Translations under genes and position numbers: made by a program
Shown here: positions 9,818-19,646 of the stretch, in pieces
How the letters are laid out: each line of letters starts with the position of its first letter
Position numbering within the stretch: the first letter of the stretch is position 1
Assembly: GCA_023138835.1 (NCBI GenBank)
Contig: JAGLOP010000005.1
Location: 62,001-126,000 of the forward strand
Origin: Arcobacteraceae bacterium
Lineage (GTDB): Bacteria; Campylobacterota; Campylobacteria; Campylobacterales; Arcobacteraceae
Reading direction: 5' to 3'
DNA length: 64,000 nt
Notes under the pieces: model-generated
What the model was told of the DNA's origin: nothing
The model's input: only the letters and a program-made list of their open reading frames with translations
Database searches by the model: none

Positions 9818-12322
9818 TTAGTTCCTTTTCATTGTTTGTTTGATTGGTTTAAATACTATTAATAAAACCGGTAATAAAAGTAAATCAGCAACTATTGCCA
9901 TAAACATAGCAAGCAAAGTTAACAATCCAAAATAAATAGTAGGGATAAAATTTGATAAGACTAAAACAGAAAATCCAATCATAATGATAACAGAGGTATA
10001 AAACATCGCTGTACCAATACTTTTATGAGTATTAAACATTGCTTTTTTATATTTATTTGTTTTTGCAAATTCTTGTTTAAATCTATGAATATAATGAATA
10101 GTATCATCAACCGCAATCCCTATACTAATAGCAGCAATCGTAATTGTCATCATATCAAGAGGTATACCCATCCATCCCATAAAACCAAATATCATCCCTA
10201 CAGGAATTATATTGGCAATAAGTGCAATAATCGCAATAGGCAGGCTTCTAAAAAGAATTAGGAACATAATAAATAAAATAGCTATAACAAACCCAAGTGT
10301 GCTGATTTGAGAATCAAAAAGTGATTGAAGCATATTATTATACAGTATTAAAAGATTTGATAATTTAAACTCTTCATTTTTAGAATTTAACATCTCATTT
10401 AAATCTCTGTTTATTTTCTTAATTAAATCATCTCTTCTTAAATCTGGCAGAGAATCAATTATTCTCATTGTGATTCTTGCCTGATTTTGTTCAATATTTA
10501 CATAAGGACTCAGTAAAATATCTTTATATTCTTGTGGTAATTTTTTATTTAACAAAGCTAATTCAAAACTATCTAAATATTTGCCGTTGTTTAATATTTT
10601 ACCAATTTCACCCATAGTTGATAAGGATAAAACTTTTCCTATTTGAGGTAAAGATTCTAAATAGTTATGTACTTGTCTTACTTTTTCCATTTTAGCAGCT
10701 GTAAACCAATATGTTTCATCATTTTCATCTTCGGCATACTCATCATCGAAACTATCAAGCTCTTCATCTTCTATTTCTTTTGTATTTGAAGTTTGTACAG
10801 ACAGATCAACTTTATCTTCATCTTTGAATGTAAGTATCACATCAAGGGGAGTTGTTCCTCCTAGATTCTGATCAATTTCTTTCATCCCTTTATAAATTTC
10901 AGTATCTTTTTTAAAATAATCTATAAAGCTATTTTCAACAAAGAGTTTGCTCGCTCCGGTTAAAGAAAAAATAATAGTTAAAACAGCACCGATTATTATA
11001 AGCTTTTGGTTGTTATATGCCACATTGGCTATTCGTGAAGTAAACGGCTTATGTTTCGACTTTTTTATTTTCATTGTACTTTTGTTAAGCAATACCATAA
11101 TAGCTGGGAAAACTAAAAATGTTATAAATAAAGATATTGCAATCCCAACACTCATCATCCAACCAAAATTTATAACCGGTAAAATTCCACTGAATACTAA
11201 AGAGCTAAATCCCGCTATAGTTGTAACAATTACAAAAAATGATGGTTTTGCCATAGATACAACTGTGTGTAAAGCTAATTGTTTTTGCGAAAAGTTAGGT
11301 TTTGTTGTTAAAAGTTCTTTATATTTTATAGTTAAATGAATAACCAATGACATAGTCATAATGAGTTGTAAAGATATAAAGTTTGAAGAGATTACAGTGA
11401 TCTCCCAACTAAATAATCCAAGTATTCCACTTGTAGAAACAATTGAAATAATACAGATTAAAATAGGTATTAAGACCCATCTTAATTCTTTTAATAAAAT
11501 AAATAAAACAATAACTAATAAAAGAATAACTACGACGCTGAATGTTTCTAAGTCATATTTAACAAAGCTAACCATATCATCAGCTATCATACTTACTCCA
11601 CCTAAGTTGAGTTCAGCTTGATTTTTATATTTTTCTAGTACCTGTCGTACTTTTATAATATTTTGATGAGTTTCTTCTCTGCTTTTATCTCGATAAGCTT
11701 TAAACTCTTTTTTTGTAATTTTAAGTTGAGCTGACTCTTCGGGAGATATGGTTTTATTTCGTTTCTTTAAAACAAGTTCATCTCTGGCATTAAGAAGTTG
11801 TGTATAAGTTTTATCATCTTTTAAATTAACCAAAAGTGCAGTAGTTTTAAAATCAGAACTTACAAGATGATTTTTATATATAGGACTGGTTAGAAATTCT
11901 TTTTTTGCCAATTCTTTGCTGGTACCGTTAGATAACAAAGTAGGAATATCTTTTAAAAATTCTTTTACAGGTTTTGGAGGGCTTTGTAAAAGCGGCACAT
12001 TAATGATAGATGTAACAGATTCTGTCAGCTCTAGTTTTAATAAATCATCACTTATATTTTGAATTGTATTTATAGATTGTGTAGATAATAATTCATCTTT
12101 AGGTTTAAAAGTAACTACCAAGAAATTTTGCATTTTGTACTGTTTGCTTATTTGTCTGGAAAATTCTAAATCTTTATCACCTTCTAATAAAAGTGTTTCA
12201 GCACTTGCATCTATCTCTAGCTTTAAAGCAAAACTTCCTAAAATAACAATACATATCGTTACTAAAAAAAGTACTGTTTTTGGAAATGGAATTATATATT
12301 TTGAATAAAAATTCTCAAGCAC
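9818..12322 (-). CDS. RND-superfamily exporter (MMPL/HpnN-like), probable lipid transporter
   Basis: The 834-aa inner-membrane protein has the two-fold RND layout: one TM near residue 15-35, a large periplasmic loop, a five-helix bundle (about 255-410), another TM at about 440, a second periplasmic loop with a strongly acidic insert (DDEYAEDENDET), and a final bundle (about 685-825). GIAVDDTIHYIHRF in the second bundle is typical of the MMPL/HpnN class. It directly follows mlaC and mlaA with a one-base overlap, so it probably replaces or supplements an Mla-type ABC transporter in moving phospholipid or another hydrophobic ligand between membranes. The cargo is inferred from context. Confidence 0.85.
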   Translation of the reverse strand: MLENFYSKYIIPFPKTVLFLVTICIVILGSFALKLEIDASAETLLLEGDKDLEFSRQISKQYKMQNFLVVTFKPKDELLSTQSINTIQNISDDLLKLELTESVTSIINVPLLQSPPKPVKEFLKDIPTLLSNGTSKELAKKEFLTSPIYKNHLVSSDFKTTALLVNLKDDKTYTQLLNARDELVLKKRNKTISPEESAQLKITKKEFKAYRDKSREETHQNIIKVRQVLEKYKNQAELNLGGVSMIADDMVSFVKYDLETFSVVVILLLVIVLFILLKELRWVLIPILICIISIVSTSGILGLFSWEITVISSNFISLQLIMTMSLVIHLTIKYKELLTTKPNFSQKQLALHTVVSMAKPSFFVIVTTIAGFSSLVFSGILPVINFGWMMSVGIAISLFITFLVFPAIMVLLNKSTMKIKKSKHKPFTSRIANVAYNNQKLIIIGAVLTIIFSLTGASKLFVENSFIDYFKKDTEIYKGMKEIDQNLGGTTPLDVILTFKDEDKVDLSVQTSNTKEIEDEELDSFDDEYAEDENDETYWFTAAKMEKVRQVHNYLESLPQIGKVLSLSTMGEIGKILNNGKYLDSFELALLNKKLPQEYKDILLSPYVNIEQNQARITMRIIDSLPDLRRDDLIKKINRDLNEMLNSKNEEFKLSNLLILYNNMLQSLFDSQISTLGFVIAILFIMFLILFRSLPIAIIALIANIIPVGMIFGFMGWMGIPLDMMTITIAAISIGIAVDDTIHYIHRFKQEFAKTNKYKKAMFNTHKSIGTAMFYTSVIIMIGFSVLVLSNFIPTIYFGLLTLLAMFMAIVADLLLLPVLLIVFKPIKQTMKRN

Positions 12323-12897
12323 TATCTTATTTTATCCATCAAAGTTTCTATGGAACTTTCTCGTAATACAGCTTTGAACTGTGCTTTATCCGTTTTAACG
12401 ATACTAACTCCGGCAATGATTACATCATATACAAGCCATTTGTCTTTATTCTCAATTTGTTTTTTTGGTTTGTGATATTTATATATTACTTCTACCTTCT
12501 CATCTTTACTAATCAAGCTGCTATTTAGAACTATTCTTGTTTTTTTAATTTGAGTGATTTTATTAATAATAATTGTTTCATCGGTATATTTATCAATTTT
12601 AGCTGAATATGATTTTTTCATTCGATGTACATACAGCTTTATAAATTCTGCTTGTTTTGTTTCATTCAGACTTTTCCATTTTTTACCAAGACTGAGTTTT
12701 GCCATAAGTTGAAAGTCAAACATAGGTGTAATAGCTTCAATTATCTTATCATTTCTCTCTTCTGATGTAAAAAGTTTACATTTTACTATATCTACAACTG
12801 TGTTAGTTTTGTTTGTAAAAGTTAAATTTAAATCATCAACTTCTGTTGCATTTAGATTAAATATTAATGCTGCTAATATCAGTATTTTTTTTATCAT
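12322..12897 (-). CDS. mlaC: MlaC/Ttg2D-family periplasmic lipid carrier
   Basis: The 191-aa product has a short signal peptide ([17 protein letters not shown]) and the Tgt2/MlaC layout: ITPMFDFQLMAKLSLGKKWK (about 55-74), KQAEFIKLYVHRMKKSY, VIYKYHKP and WLVYDVIIAGVSIVKTDKAQ at the C-terminus. MlaC proteins carry phospholipids across the periplasm between MlaA at the outer membrane and an inner-membrane complex. Here mlaA lies just upstream and an RND exporter just downstream, with no MlaEFBD genes in sight. Confidence 0.88.
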   Translation of the reverse strand: MIKKILILAALIFNLNATEVDDLNLTFTNKTNTVVDIVKCKLFTSEERNDKIIEAITPMFDFQLMAKLSLGKKWKSLNETKQAEFIKLYVHRMKKSYSAKIDKYTDETIIINKITQIKKTRIVLNSSLISKDEKVEVIYKYHKPKKQIENKDKWLVYDVIIAGVSIVKTDKAQFKAVLRESSIETLMDKIR

Positions 12898-12923
12898 TTT
12901 TATTGTCCTCGTTCCTGTGGAAT

Positions 12924-13718
12924 TTATTCCTTAATTAATTTTGCTCTATGTTGTTCATATATATCTTTTAAGAATGGATATAACTCAACCGCATCTTTTT
13001 TTAACTCTTCATAATCGCCTAATTTCAACGAACCGTCATTAAGTCTTTGATAAGCTGTCAGCATAAGAGATTCGTCTGTACTATTAGTAAGGTTAATACT
13101 ATTATTTTCATTATTATAAACTATTGGATTTACATAAGAATCAGGATACATACTTAACATATCTCTCATATTTGAAGGTCCAAAAAATGGTAATACAATA
13201 TGGTACCCGCTTCCAACTCCCCAATATCCCAATGTTTGTCCAAAATCTTCATTATGAGGTTTTAACTTGAAGTGTTCTTTTGCAGGATCAAAAAAGCCAA
13301 GTATTCCGACAGTTGTATTTACAATAAATCTACCGGTCTCTTCTCCTGCATTTTCAAATTTACCTTGTAAAATATTATTTACCATTCTAACCGGATACGT
13401 CAAATTATGAAAGAAGTTTTTAATACTTTTTCTTGCACCTTCAGGCAGTACATAGTCATACCCTTTGGCAACCGGGTCAAAAACATGGATATAAAAACCA
13501 TCATTGAAGTTGGTCATAAATACATTATAACCTCTAAAAGGGTCACTTTCCTCTTCAATATCCTCATCTTCAAACTCATCAGAGAATTCATCTAATTCAT
13601 CATCTTGTGTAATTGATTGTTCGGTGTTTGCACTTGGTTTATCTATGTATGAGTTATTGGTACAACCAGTAAACAATATGCTTATAGTTAAAATAAAATA
13701 GATTGCTCTTATTATCAT
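12924..13718 (-). CDS. mlaA: MlaA/VacJ outer-membrane lipoprotein
   Basis: The 264-aa product starts with a lipoprotein signal ending ILFTGC (Cys about 19), followed by an acidic linker (DELDEFSDEFEDEDIEEE). The MlaA domain is clear: DPFRGYNVFMTNFND, ARKSIKNFFHNLTYPVRMVN, TGRFIVNTTVGILGFFDPA, EDFGQTLGYWGVGSGYHIVLP. MlaA removes phospholipids from the outer leaflet of the outer membrane and hands them to MlaC. The gene lies 4 bp from the bax-like gene upstream and 26 bp from mlaC downstream. Confidence 0.92.
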   Translation of the reverse strand: MIIRAIYFILTISILFTGCTNNSYIDKPSANTEQSITQDDELDEFSDEFEDEDIEEESDPFRGYNVFMTNFNDGFYIHVFDPVAKGYDYVLPEGARKSIKNFFHNLTYPVRMVNNILQGKFENAGEETGRFIVNTTVGILGFFDPAKEHFKLKPHNEDFGQTLGYWGVGSGYHIVLPFFGPSNMRDMLSMYPDSYVNPIVYNNENNSINLTNSTDESLMLTAYQRLNDGSLKLGDYEELKKDAVELYPFLKDIYEQHRAKLIKE

Positions 13719-13721
13719 TTA

Positions 13722-14417
13722 TTAATCAAACCTTTCTAAATGATTTTGAACTATTATTGTAGCTAATATTCTTGTATATTCTTCTTTCTTCTGTGAATAT
13801 TTTATTAATGTTTTCGATAAAGCCAGTCCAGACAGCGGTGCACCATATTTTCTGATTTTGGCTCTAATGGCTCTTAAATCTTCATATGCCCATCCAATAT
13901 TAAGATTAATCATATAGCCGTTGACAGAAGAATCGATAGATGAAAAAATCTTGATTTTATGTTTTTTTCCTGCCTCTCTACCGTTTGGTATCAAACCTTT
14001 TCCACTCCAAGTCCATTGACCAAATACATTATTTGCTTCTTTGATAAATCGACTTTTTCCCCAAGCACTTTCAACTGCTGCTTGTGCAATTACCAAAGAT
14101 ACCGGGATGATGTCAATATAAAGTAAATATTTTGAAAGTTTATCATCTGGTTTTAGTTTGTATCTTTTTTGTATTTTTTCAAATTTTTTATAATCATCAT
14201 GTGCTTTATTTATTGTATTTCTTTTATGATAAAAAGATTTTATAAAGTTTCTATCATTTAAAATATATCTATTTTGGGTATTTGCTATTTTACTCATATA
14301 AGTAAAAAAGTATTTTTTCATAGAAGTAGAATTTTCTATTTTATAGTATGTTGACGGCATACCCATACTATTTAATGTGGTTAAAAATAAAATAACGGCT
14401 GCAATATATTTAATCAT
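13722..14417 (-). CDS. Bax-like/GH73 glucosaminidase
   Basis: The 231-aa product has an N-terminal hydrophobic segment (about 1-18) for export and then a GH73-type domain. The catalytic-Glu motif AQAAVESAWGKSRF lies around residues 118-131, followed by NNVFGQWTWSG, IFSSIDSSVNGYMINLN and YSQKKEEYTRILATII. This is the pattern of Bax and related endo-N-acetylglucosaminidases that cleave the glycan strands of peptidoglycan. It overlaps dapF by ATGA, fitting a cell-wall theme. Confidence 0.87.
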   Translation of the reverse strand: MIKYIAAVILFLTTLNSMGMPSTYYKIENSTSMKKYFFTYMSKIANTQNRYILNDRNFIKSFYHKRNTINKAHDDYKKFEKIQKRYKLKPDDKLSKYLLYIDIIPVSLVIAQAAVESAWGKSRFIKEANNVFGQWTWSGKGLIPNGREAGKKHKIKIFSSIDSSVNGYMINLNIGWAYEDLRAIRAKIRKYGAPLSGLALSKTLIKYSQKKEEYTRILATIIVQNHLERFD

Positions 14418-15142
14418 ATGCTTTTTGTATCTCCTCTTATAACTTTTCCTTTGAATAGTAAAGTATCATCATTTTTAGAAATAGTTAACTCTTCACCACT
14501 TTTTGGATATACATTGACTTCCTTGCCAATAAGCTTTAAATTATTAGCTCTTAAAAAGCAAGCAACCATACCGGTACCACAAGCAAGAGTTTCATTTTCA
14601 ACACCTCTTTCATAGGTTCTTACCATCAGTTTTTCATTTTCTACTTTGGCAAAGTTTACATTGGCATTGTATTCATATCTCATTTTTGAACAAGTTTCCA
14701 AGTTAAATTTATCTAGATTATCAACTATGGTCACAAGATGAGGAACACCGGTATCAACCATCCACCAAGTTAAATTTAATTCTTCAAAAGGCTCTTTTAA
14801 TATTTTTGGTTTAGTCATTGATGTTTCTACAATATCACCATCAACTTTACAGTTAATTTCACCAGCTCCCGTTAAAAATTTCATATAACTTCCGGCTATT
14901 TTATTGAAATATGCATAGTGTGCAACAGCTCTCGTACCATTTCCGCACATTGAAGCACTTGAGCCATCATTGTTATAAAATAACCATTCAAAATCATAAA
15001 CGATATGAGGCACTATTACAATTAATCCGTCAACTTCTTCTTTTTTACATAAATCAATTGCTAGTTGTGTATAATCTTTTTTCTTATTTGTATGAAAAAT
15101 CACAAATGTATTTCCACTTGCATCATATTTTGTGTAGGTCAT
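14414..15142 (-). CDS. dapF: Diaminopimelate epimerase
   Basis: The 242-aa product converts LL-DAP to meso-DAP for lysine and peptidoglycan. It begins MTYTKYDASGNTFVIFH, has the first catalytic Cys in MCGNGTRAVAHY and the second in ETLACGTGMVA. Length is slightly short for the family (about 270) but both halves are intact. It overlaps coaE upstream and the bax-like gene downstream by 4 bp each. Confidence 0.96.
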   Translation of the reverse strand: MTYTKYDASGNTFVIFHTNKKKDYTQLAIDLCKKEEVDGLIVIVPHIVYDFEWLFYNNDGSSASMCGNGTRAVAHYAYFNKIAGSYMKFLTGAGEINCKVDGDIVETSMTKPKILKEPFEELNLTWWMVDTGVPHLVTIVDNLDKFNLETCSKMRYEYNANVNFAKVENEKLMVRTYERGVENETLACGTGMVACFLRANNLKLIGKEVNVYPKSGEELTISKNDDTLLFKGKVIRGDTKSI

Positions 15143-15756
15143 TTTAAAAGCTCCATTTTTACTCTTTCAACTTCATTTTGAAGATTTTTTAAATCTTTTG
15201 TATTATCTATGATATATGTTGAGAGTTTTTTCTTCTTTTCTATATCCATTTGATTGTTTATTTTTAAAAGTGCTTCATCTTCACTGCAATTATCTCTAAG
15301 TATCAATCTTTTGACTTGTAAATCTTTTGTAGTATATACAACAATAGAATTCTTAATATCATAATTTTGATTTTCAAAAAATAATGGTATATCTATGAGA
15401 TACGGTTTTTTCTTTTCTTCAAACAGTTTTGCTTCTTTTATAATTTCTGCTTTGATTAAAGGATGCAAAAAGTTTTCTAATTTTTTCTTTTCACTTTCAT
15501 CATTAAAGATTAAATTTCCAAGTTTTTTTCTAATAACTTTTTTATTTTCAACATACTTGGTTCCAAATATATCCGAAATTGCCAAATGATTTTCATCAAG
15601 CAGTCTATGGGTAATCTTATCGGCATCAATAGTTAAAAAACCATGAAGCATAAAAAGTGATGTAACTGTACTTTTACCCGTAGCAATACCGCCGGTTAAA
15701 GCAATAGCATAGTTGAAGTCTTTTTTAGCGTTTTCGAGGAAACTAACGTTTTGCAA
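15139..15756 (-). CDS. coaE: Dephospho-CoA kinase
   Basis: The 205-aa product performs the last step of coenzyme A synthesis. The Walker A motif is LTGGIATGKSTVTSLF (about 20-35), followed by IDADKITHRLL, HPLIKAEI, and the lid-region IDIPLFFE. It has an extra N-terminal stretch of about 14 residues before the P-loop strand; a later start is possible, but this one overlaps the upstream gene by 14 bp as is common here. It forms a coupled chain with speE-like and dapF. Confidence 0.94.
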   Translation of the reverse strand: MQNVSFLENAKKDFNYAIALTGGIATGKSTVTSLFMLHGFLTIDADKITHRLLDENHLAISDIFGTKYVENKKVIRKKLGNLIFNDESEKKKLENFLHPLIKAEIIKEAKLFEEKKKPYLIDIPLFFENQNYDIKNSIVVYTTKDLQVKRLILRDNCSEDEALLKINNQMDIEKKKKLSTYIIDNTKDLKNLQNEVERVKMELLK

Positions 15757-16282
15757 TACCGGTTATCTCTTTAGTAATATAGTTTGGATGTACAAAAGCT
15801 GCATTTTGCATCTCTGTATTATAATATTGGCAATCTGGAAGTAAATCAGAAGTTTGAAGTACGATCTCTGCTTGCGGATGATACTTTTTAGAAGCAAAGA
15901 TTAAAGTATTGTGACCAAAACTATAAGGCATACAAATCCAAAAGTTTTTTCCTACAGTTGCCAATTCCTCTTTTACTTTTTCTAAATCTTTAAATATAAA
16001 AGATCCTTTCGCACAAAAAATTCCAAAATCTTGTTCTAAACATCTATCAACATTTGCCATCTCTAATTCATCAGGTATATCTTTGTTGTAAAGAATGATG
16101 TCGAACTTATCATCAATATTTAAATCTTCGCTATAAACTACATTTTCGATTTTGTGCTTGGCAATCTCATTCTTAAAATCATCATTCACATCACCTACAA
16201 CCAAAATTTTTTTAATATTTTTATGAGAACAAAGCGGTACATGTACCATCATCTCTTCGTAACCAAATCTCTTTTTAAACAT
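15743..16282 (-). CDS. Truncated, degenerate spermidine synthase-like protein
   Basis: The 179-aa product aligns to the methyltransferase-fold part of SpeE. It begins with FGYEEMMVHVPLCSHKNIKK, the pattern just before the nucleotide-binding loop, but the usual GGGDGG is replaced by VVGDVNDD, and the N-terminal beta domain (about 40-60 aa) is absent. C-terminal matches include PYSFGHNTLIFASKK and QNAAFVHPNYI. Known SpeE enzymes run near 260-290 aa, so this may be a catalytically altered or non-enzymatic relative. It leads the operon into coaE. Confidence 0.7.
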   Translation of the reverse strand: MFKKRFGYEEMMVHVPLCSHKNIKKILVVGDVNDDFKNEIAKHKIENVVYSEDLNIDDKFDIILYNKDIPDELEMANVDRCLEQDFGIFCAKGSFIFKDLEKVKEELATVGKNFWICMPYSFGHNTLIFASKKYHPQAEIVLQTSDLLPDCQYYNTEMQNAAFVHPNYITKEITGIAKR

Positions 16283-16346
16283 TTTATTAAACCTTTTACA
16301 ATAATTTAGATATAATACCCAAAAATCGATAATAAGGATATAAATA

Positions 16347-16535
16347 ATGAATTTTAATAAAATAAGATCATTTTGTAAAAGATTTAGGATAGCACTTGGA
16401 TTAATATTAATCGCAATAGGATTTTTATTTAATAATTCTTGGTTTTATCTAGGGGTAATACCTTTAATAGCTGGTCTTGCTGATTTTTGTCCACTTTGTA
16501 TTATCTCAAAAAAATGCGATATTAAGGAAAAATAA
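16347..16535 (+). CDS. Small membrane protein, DUF2892/YgaP-TM type
   Basis: The 62-aa product has a basic N-terminus (KIRSFCKRFR), two hydrophobic helices (about 16-34 and 36-52) and the end FCPLCIISKKCD with three cysteines, as in the DUF2892 inner-membrane family. Function is unknown. It overlaps purM by one base (TAATG) and is probably co-transcribed. Confidence 0.75.
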   Translation: MNFNKIRSFCKRFRIALGLILIAIGFLFNNSWFYLGVIPLIAGLADFCPLCIISKKCDIKEK

Positions 16536-17530
16536 TGAGTACAATTTCATATAAAGATGCAGGTGTAGATATAGATGCCGGTAACAGCTTCGTAGAAAAT
16601 ATAAAACCTTATGTAAAATCAACTATGATTCCAGGTGTTTTAGGTGGTATCGGTTCATTTGCCGGTGCTTTTGAACTGCCAAAGGGATATAATGAGCCTG
16701 TAATATTAGCAGGAACTGATGGTGTTGGTACAAAATTAAAACTGGCAATTGACAGCCAAAAGTTTGATACGGTTGGTATTGATTTGGTTGCTATGTGTTC
16801 AAATGATTTAATTTGTAACTTTGGCGAGCCGCTGTTTTTCTTAGATTATTATGCAACTGCTAAACTTGAAGTTGAAGAAGCAAGTGCAGTTGTAAAAGGT
16901 ATTGCAGAAGGTTGTATCAGAAGTCAATGTGCTTTAATTGGCGGTGAAACTGCTGAGATGCCTGGTATGTACAAAGAGGGTGATTTTGATTTAGCCGGTT
17001 TTTGTGTTGGAATTGCAGAAAAATCTGAGATGGATAGAGTTTCAAGAGTTGAAGAGGGTGATGTGTTAATTGCACTTCCAAGTTCTGGAGTTCATTCAAA
17101 TGGATTTAGCTTGGTGCGAAAACTGCTTTTAGAAAAATTAGGTATGAAATTTGAAGATAATTTTAATGGTAGAACTTTAATCGATACTTTACTTGAACCA
17201 ACTAGAATTTATGTAAAAGAATTTAAAGAAAATAAAGACAATATTAATGCTTTAGCTCATATAACCGGTGGTGGAATTGTTGAAAACTTGCCGCGAGTTT
17301 TACCTGACAATTTAAGAGCAATTGTTCAAAAAGACAAAGTTCAAGTTCTTCCTATTTTTCAATTAATGGGTGAGCATGTAGAGGAATCTGAAATGTACCG
17401 AGCATTTAATATGGGTGTTGGTATGATTTTTGTAGTAAATCCGGCAAATGTAGATGCAGTATTAAAAAATACAGATGGGTATGTTATTGGACATATTGAA
17501 TCAGGTGAAAAAGGTTGTGATTTAGTTTAA
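16535..17530 (+). CDS. purM: Phosphoribosylformylglycinamidine cyclo-ligase
   Basis: The 331-aa product (AIR synthetase) makes aminoimidazole ribotide in purine synthesis. It starts MSTISYKDAGVDIDAGNSFV and contains GTDGVGTKLKLA, CSNDLICNFGEPLFFLDY, ALIGGETAEMPGMY, SSGVHSNGFSLVR and HITGGGIVENLPRVLP, all family hallmarks. Length is normal. It is in the plus direction, alone but for the small gene ahead of it. Confidence 0.98.
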   Translation: MSTISYKDAGVDIDAGNSFVENIKPYVKSTMIPGVLGGIGSFAGAFELPKGYNEPVILAGTDGVGTKLKLAIDSQKFDTVGIDLVAMCSNDLICNFGEPLFFLDYYATAKLEVEEASAVVKGIAEGCIRSQCALIGGETAEMPGMYKEGDFDLAGFCVGIAEKSEMDRVSRVEEGDVLIALPSSGVHSNGFSLVRKLLLEKLGMKFEDNFNGRTLIDTLLEPTRIYVKEFKENKDNINALAHITGGGIVENLPRVLPDNLRAIVQKDKVQVLPIFQLMGEHVEESEMYRAFNMGVGMIFVVNPANVDAVLKNTDGYVIGHIESGEKGCDLV

Positions 17531-17541
17531 AGTCATAATCT

Positions 17542-19551
17542 TTAGCTAAGCGGTATTTCTATATTAAATACCGCCCAGCCATTTTCATTATTTGCTGACA
17601 ATTTCCCGCCAATCTTTGATTCTATGATAGTTTTTGACATATCAAGACCAATCCCGGTACCTTTATTATCACTTTTTGTTGTAAATTTTTTATCAAATAT
17701 ATAAGGTAAAATATCTTCAGGTATCCCACCTCCATTATCAAAAATTCGTATCATACAAGTATCGTCACCAACATATGTTTTAAATTTGATTTGTGGATTT
17801 ACAATACCTTTTTCTATAAGTATATCAACGGCATTTTTTACAATATTTAAAATAACCTGCATCATTAATCCTACAGGTATAAAAACTTGGATATCTTGAT
17901 TAAAGTCTTTTGTAATTGTCATATTTTCTTGTTTTATAAGTGGTTCTATAATAGTTAAAGCTTTATTTATACAATCAGATAATAAAATATTTGAATTTTC
18001 ATGATTAATTTTAAATAATTCTCTAAAATCCTCAATTGTAGTATTTAGATGATTTGAATATGATAAGGCTTTTTCTAAGCTATCCTTTAACATATCATCT
18101 GTCAGCATATTAGATTCTTGATAAAGTTGAGTAGCAGAGATAGTAGATGTAATAGCACTTAACGGTTGTCTCCATTGATGTAAAATCATCTCAATCATAT
18201 CTCCCAATTGTGCTTGAGTTTGTTTTACTTGGAGGATTGCATCTTTTTCTAAATTTTTTGCTATCTCCTCTTCTACTTTTTTCTCTAAATTTTGATTTAA
18301 TGATTCCAGTTCTTTAGTTGTTTTTTCAATTAGTACGGAAAGTGCCTGTGCTCTGTATAGAGCTTCATCATGTGATTGAGAACGGCTATTGGAAAATATA
18401 TTTGGTGAAATCGTATCGGTAGTTTCAATATTTTCAGATATACCAACTATTGTCATAGTTTGATTTAAAAGTTTAGTATTGCACTCTTCCTCTTTACAAT
18501 CATGATAAAACTCACCATAAGTAAAAAAACCGCTGATTGGTGCTATCTCTTTTAAAGGTAATAATTCTAAGTTAATATCTTCTTGAAGCAATGATTTTCT
18601 TGCCATACAAGAATATATAAAAATTGATTCAACCGGATTCTCGATAATATTTTTAACACTGTCAATCCCTTTGTTAATAATCATTTGTACATCACCATGT
18701 CCAAACTGTACAATACTGCCCTCATCGATATTTCCGGCAAAGCTTAAACTTCCGTCATCATGTTTGCTCAACACAGCTCTTGCTATATTTATTCCATCTT
18801 TTTTTATAACAAGGGGAAATTCAATACCAATTGCAGGAAGTAACTGTTCCATATCGTCGCCTAAATAATGTTTATAAAATTCAACAGGTGTCATACCGTT
18901 AATTGTATAAACTCTGTTTTGGGCAGATTTTTCAATTATATGTTTTTTACCAACAGTTTCCCAATCAAAACTATAGTCGGTATATACATTTAAATCTTTA
19001 TTGTAAAATGCAGCTGCGACAGCTCCTTTGGAAGTTATATTAGTTTCATTAAATACAAATGTTTCTTCAAATTTAGCATTATCACCTGCCATACCACCTG
19101 ATATAATTATATTTTTATTCATTGATGATATTCCATTTAAGTATTCTTCACCGTTTGTATTTAATCCATCTGTAAAAGTGATAACAAATTTTAATTCATT
19201 TCCGAGATAGTTGTCAAATGATTTAATTATATTTTGACCGCTAATGAAACTTGTCGTATCATATTCTTTCAAGCTGGTTTCAATTTTAGTTTTTTCAAAT
19301 AAACTAAATGAGATGATAGTGGAATTGGTTAATGCGCCGTTATTTGAAATCTCACCGCAGGTTGTTGCACCAATAATCTTAGCAGTCGGTAATTGTTTTA
19401 AGATATTATTTCGCAGATTTAAAATAAATTCTTTATTGTTTTGTGACGTAAAAATTTGGATGAGAATATTATCTTCATCCAATATATTATTTAAGCTAAT
19501 ATATTCTTTTAAGTGTTCTGCTGATTTAAATTCAATTGTCAGTGTATGCAT
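17542..19551 (-). CDS. FIST-domain sensor histidine kinase
   Basis: The 669-aa product joins a FIST_N domain (residues about 25-215; ATTCGEISNN, GGMAGDNAKFEETFVF), a FIST_C domain (about 225-360; VEFYKHYLGDD, YSCMARK, GFFTYGEFYH), a coiled coil (about 395-445), and a histidine kinase core: the phospho-acceptor in ILHQWRQPLSAI, the N-box NIVKNAVDIL, IFDNGGGIP and GTGIGLDMSK. FIST domains are thought to sense small ligands such as amino acids. No membrane helix is seen, so sensing is cytoplasmic. A CheY-like response regulator lies two genes away (20428-20823) and may be its partner. Confidence 0.92.
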   Translation of the reverse strand: MHTLTIEFKSAEHLKEYISLNNILDEDNILIQIFTSQNNKEFILNLRNNILKQLPTAKIIGATTCGEISNNGALTNSTIISFSLFEKTKIETSLKEYDTTSFISGQNIIKSFDNYLGNELKFVITFTDGLNTNGEEYLNGISSMNKNIIISGGMAGDNAKFEETFVFNETNITSKGAVAAAFYNKDLNVYTDYSFDWETVGKKHIIEKSAQNRVYTINGMTPVEFYKHYLGDDMEQLLPAIGIEFPLVIKKDGINIARAVLSKHDDGSLSFAGNIDEGSIVQFGHGDVQMIINKGIDSVKNIIENPVESIFIYSCMARKSLLQEDINLELLPLKEIAPISGFFTYGEFYHDCKEEECNTKLLNQTMTIVGISENIETTDTISPNIFSNSRSQSHDEALYRAQALSVLIEKTTKELESLNQNLEKKVEEEIAKNLEKDAILQVKQTQAQLGDMIEMILHQWRQPLSAITSTISATQLYQESNMLTDDMLKDSLEKALSYSNHLNTTIEDFRELFKINHENSNILLSDCINKALTIIEPLIKQENMTITKDFNQDIQVFIPVGLMMQVILNIVKNAVDILIEKGIVNPQIKFKTYVGDDTCMIRIFDNGGGIPEDILPYIFDKKFTTKSDNKGTGIGLDMSKTIIESKIGGKLSANNENGWAVFNIEIPLS

Positions 19552-19646
19552 ATAGTACTTTTAATAATTTTTTTTTACATTAAAATTATATGCAAGTTTA
19601 ACTTAACTTTATCTTTAAGCTTAAATTAATAATAGGACTATAATCC

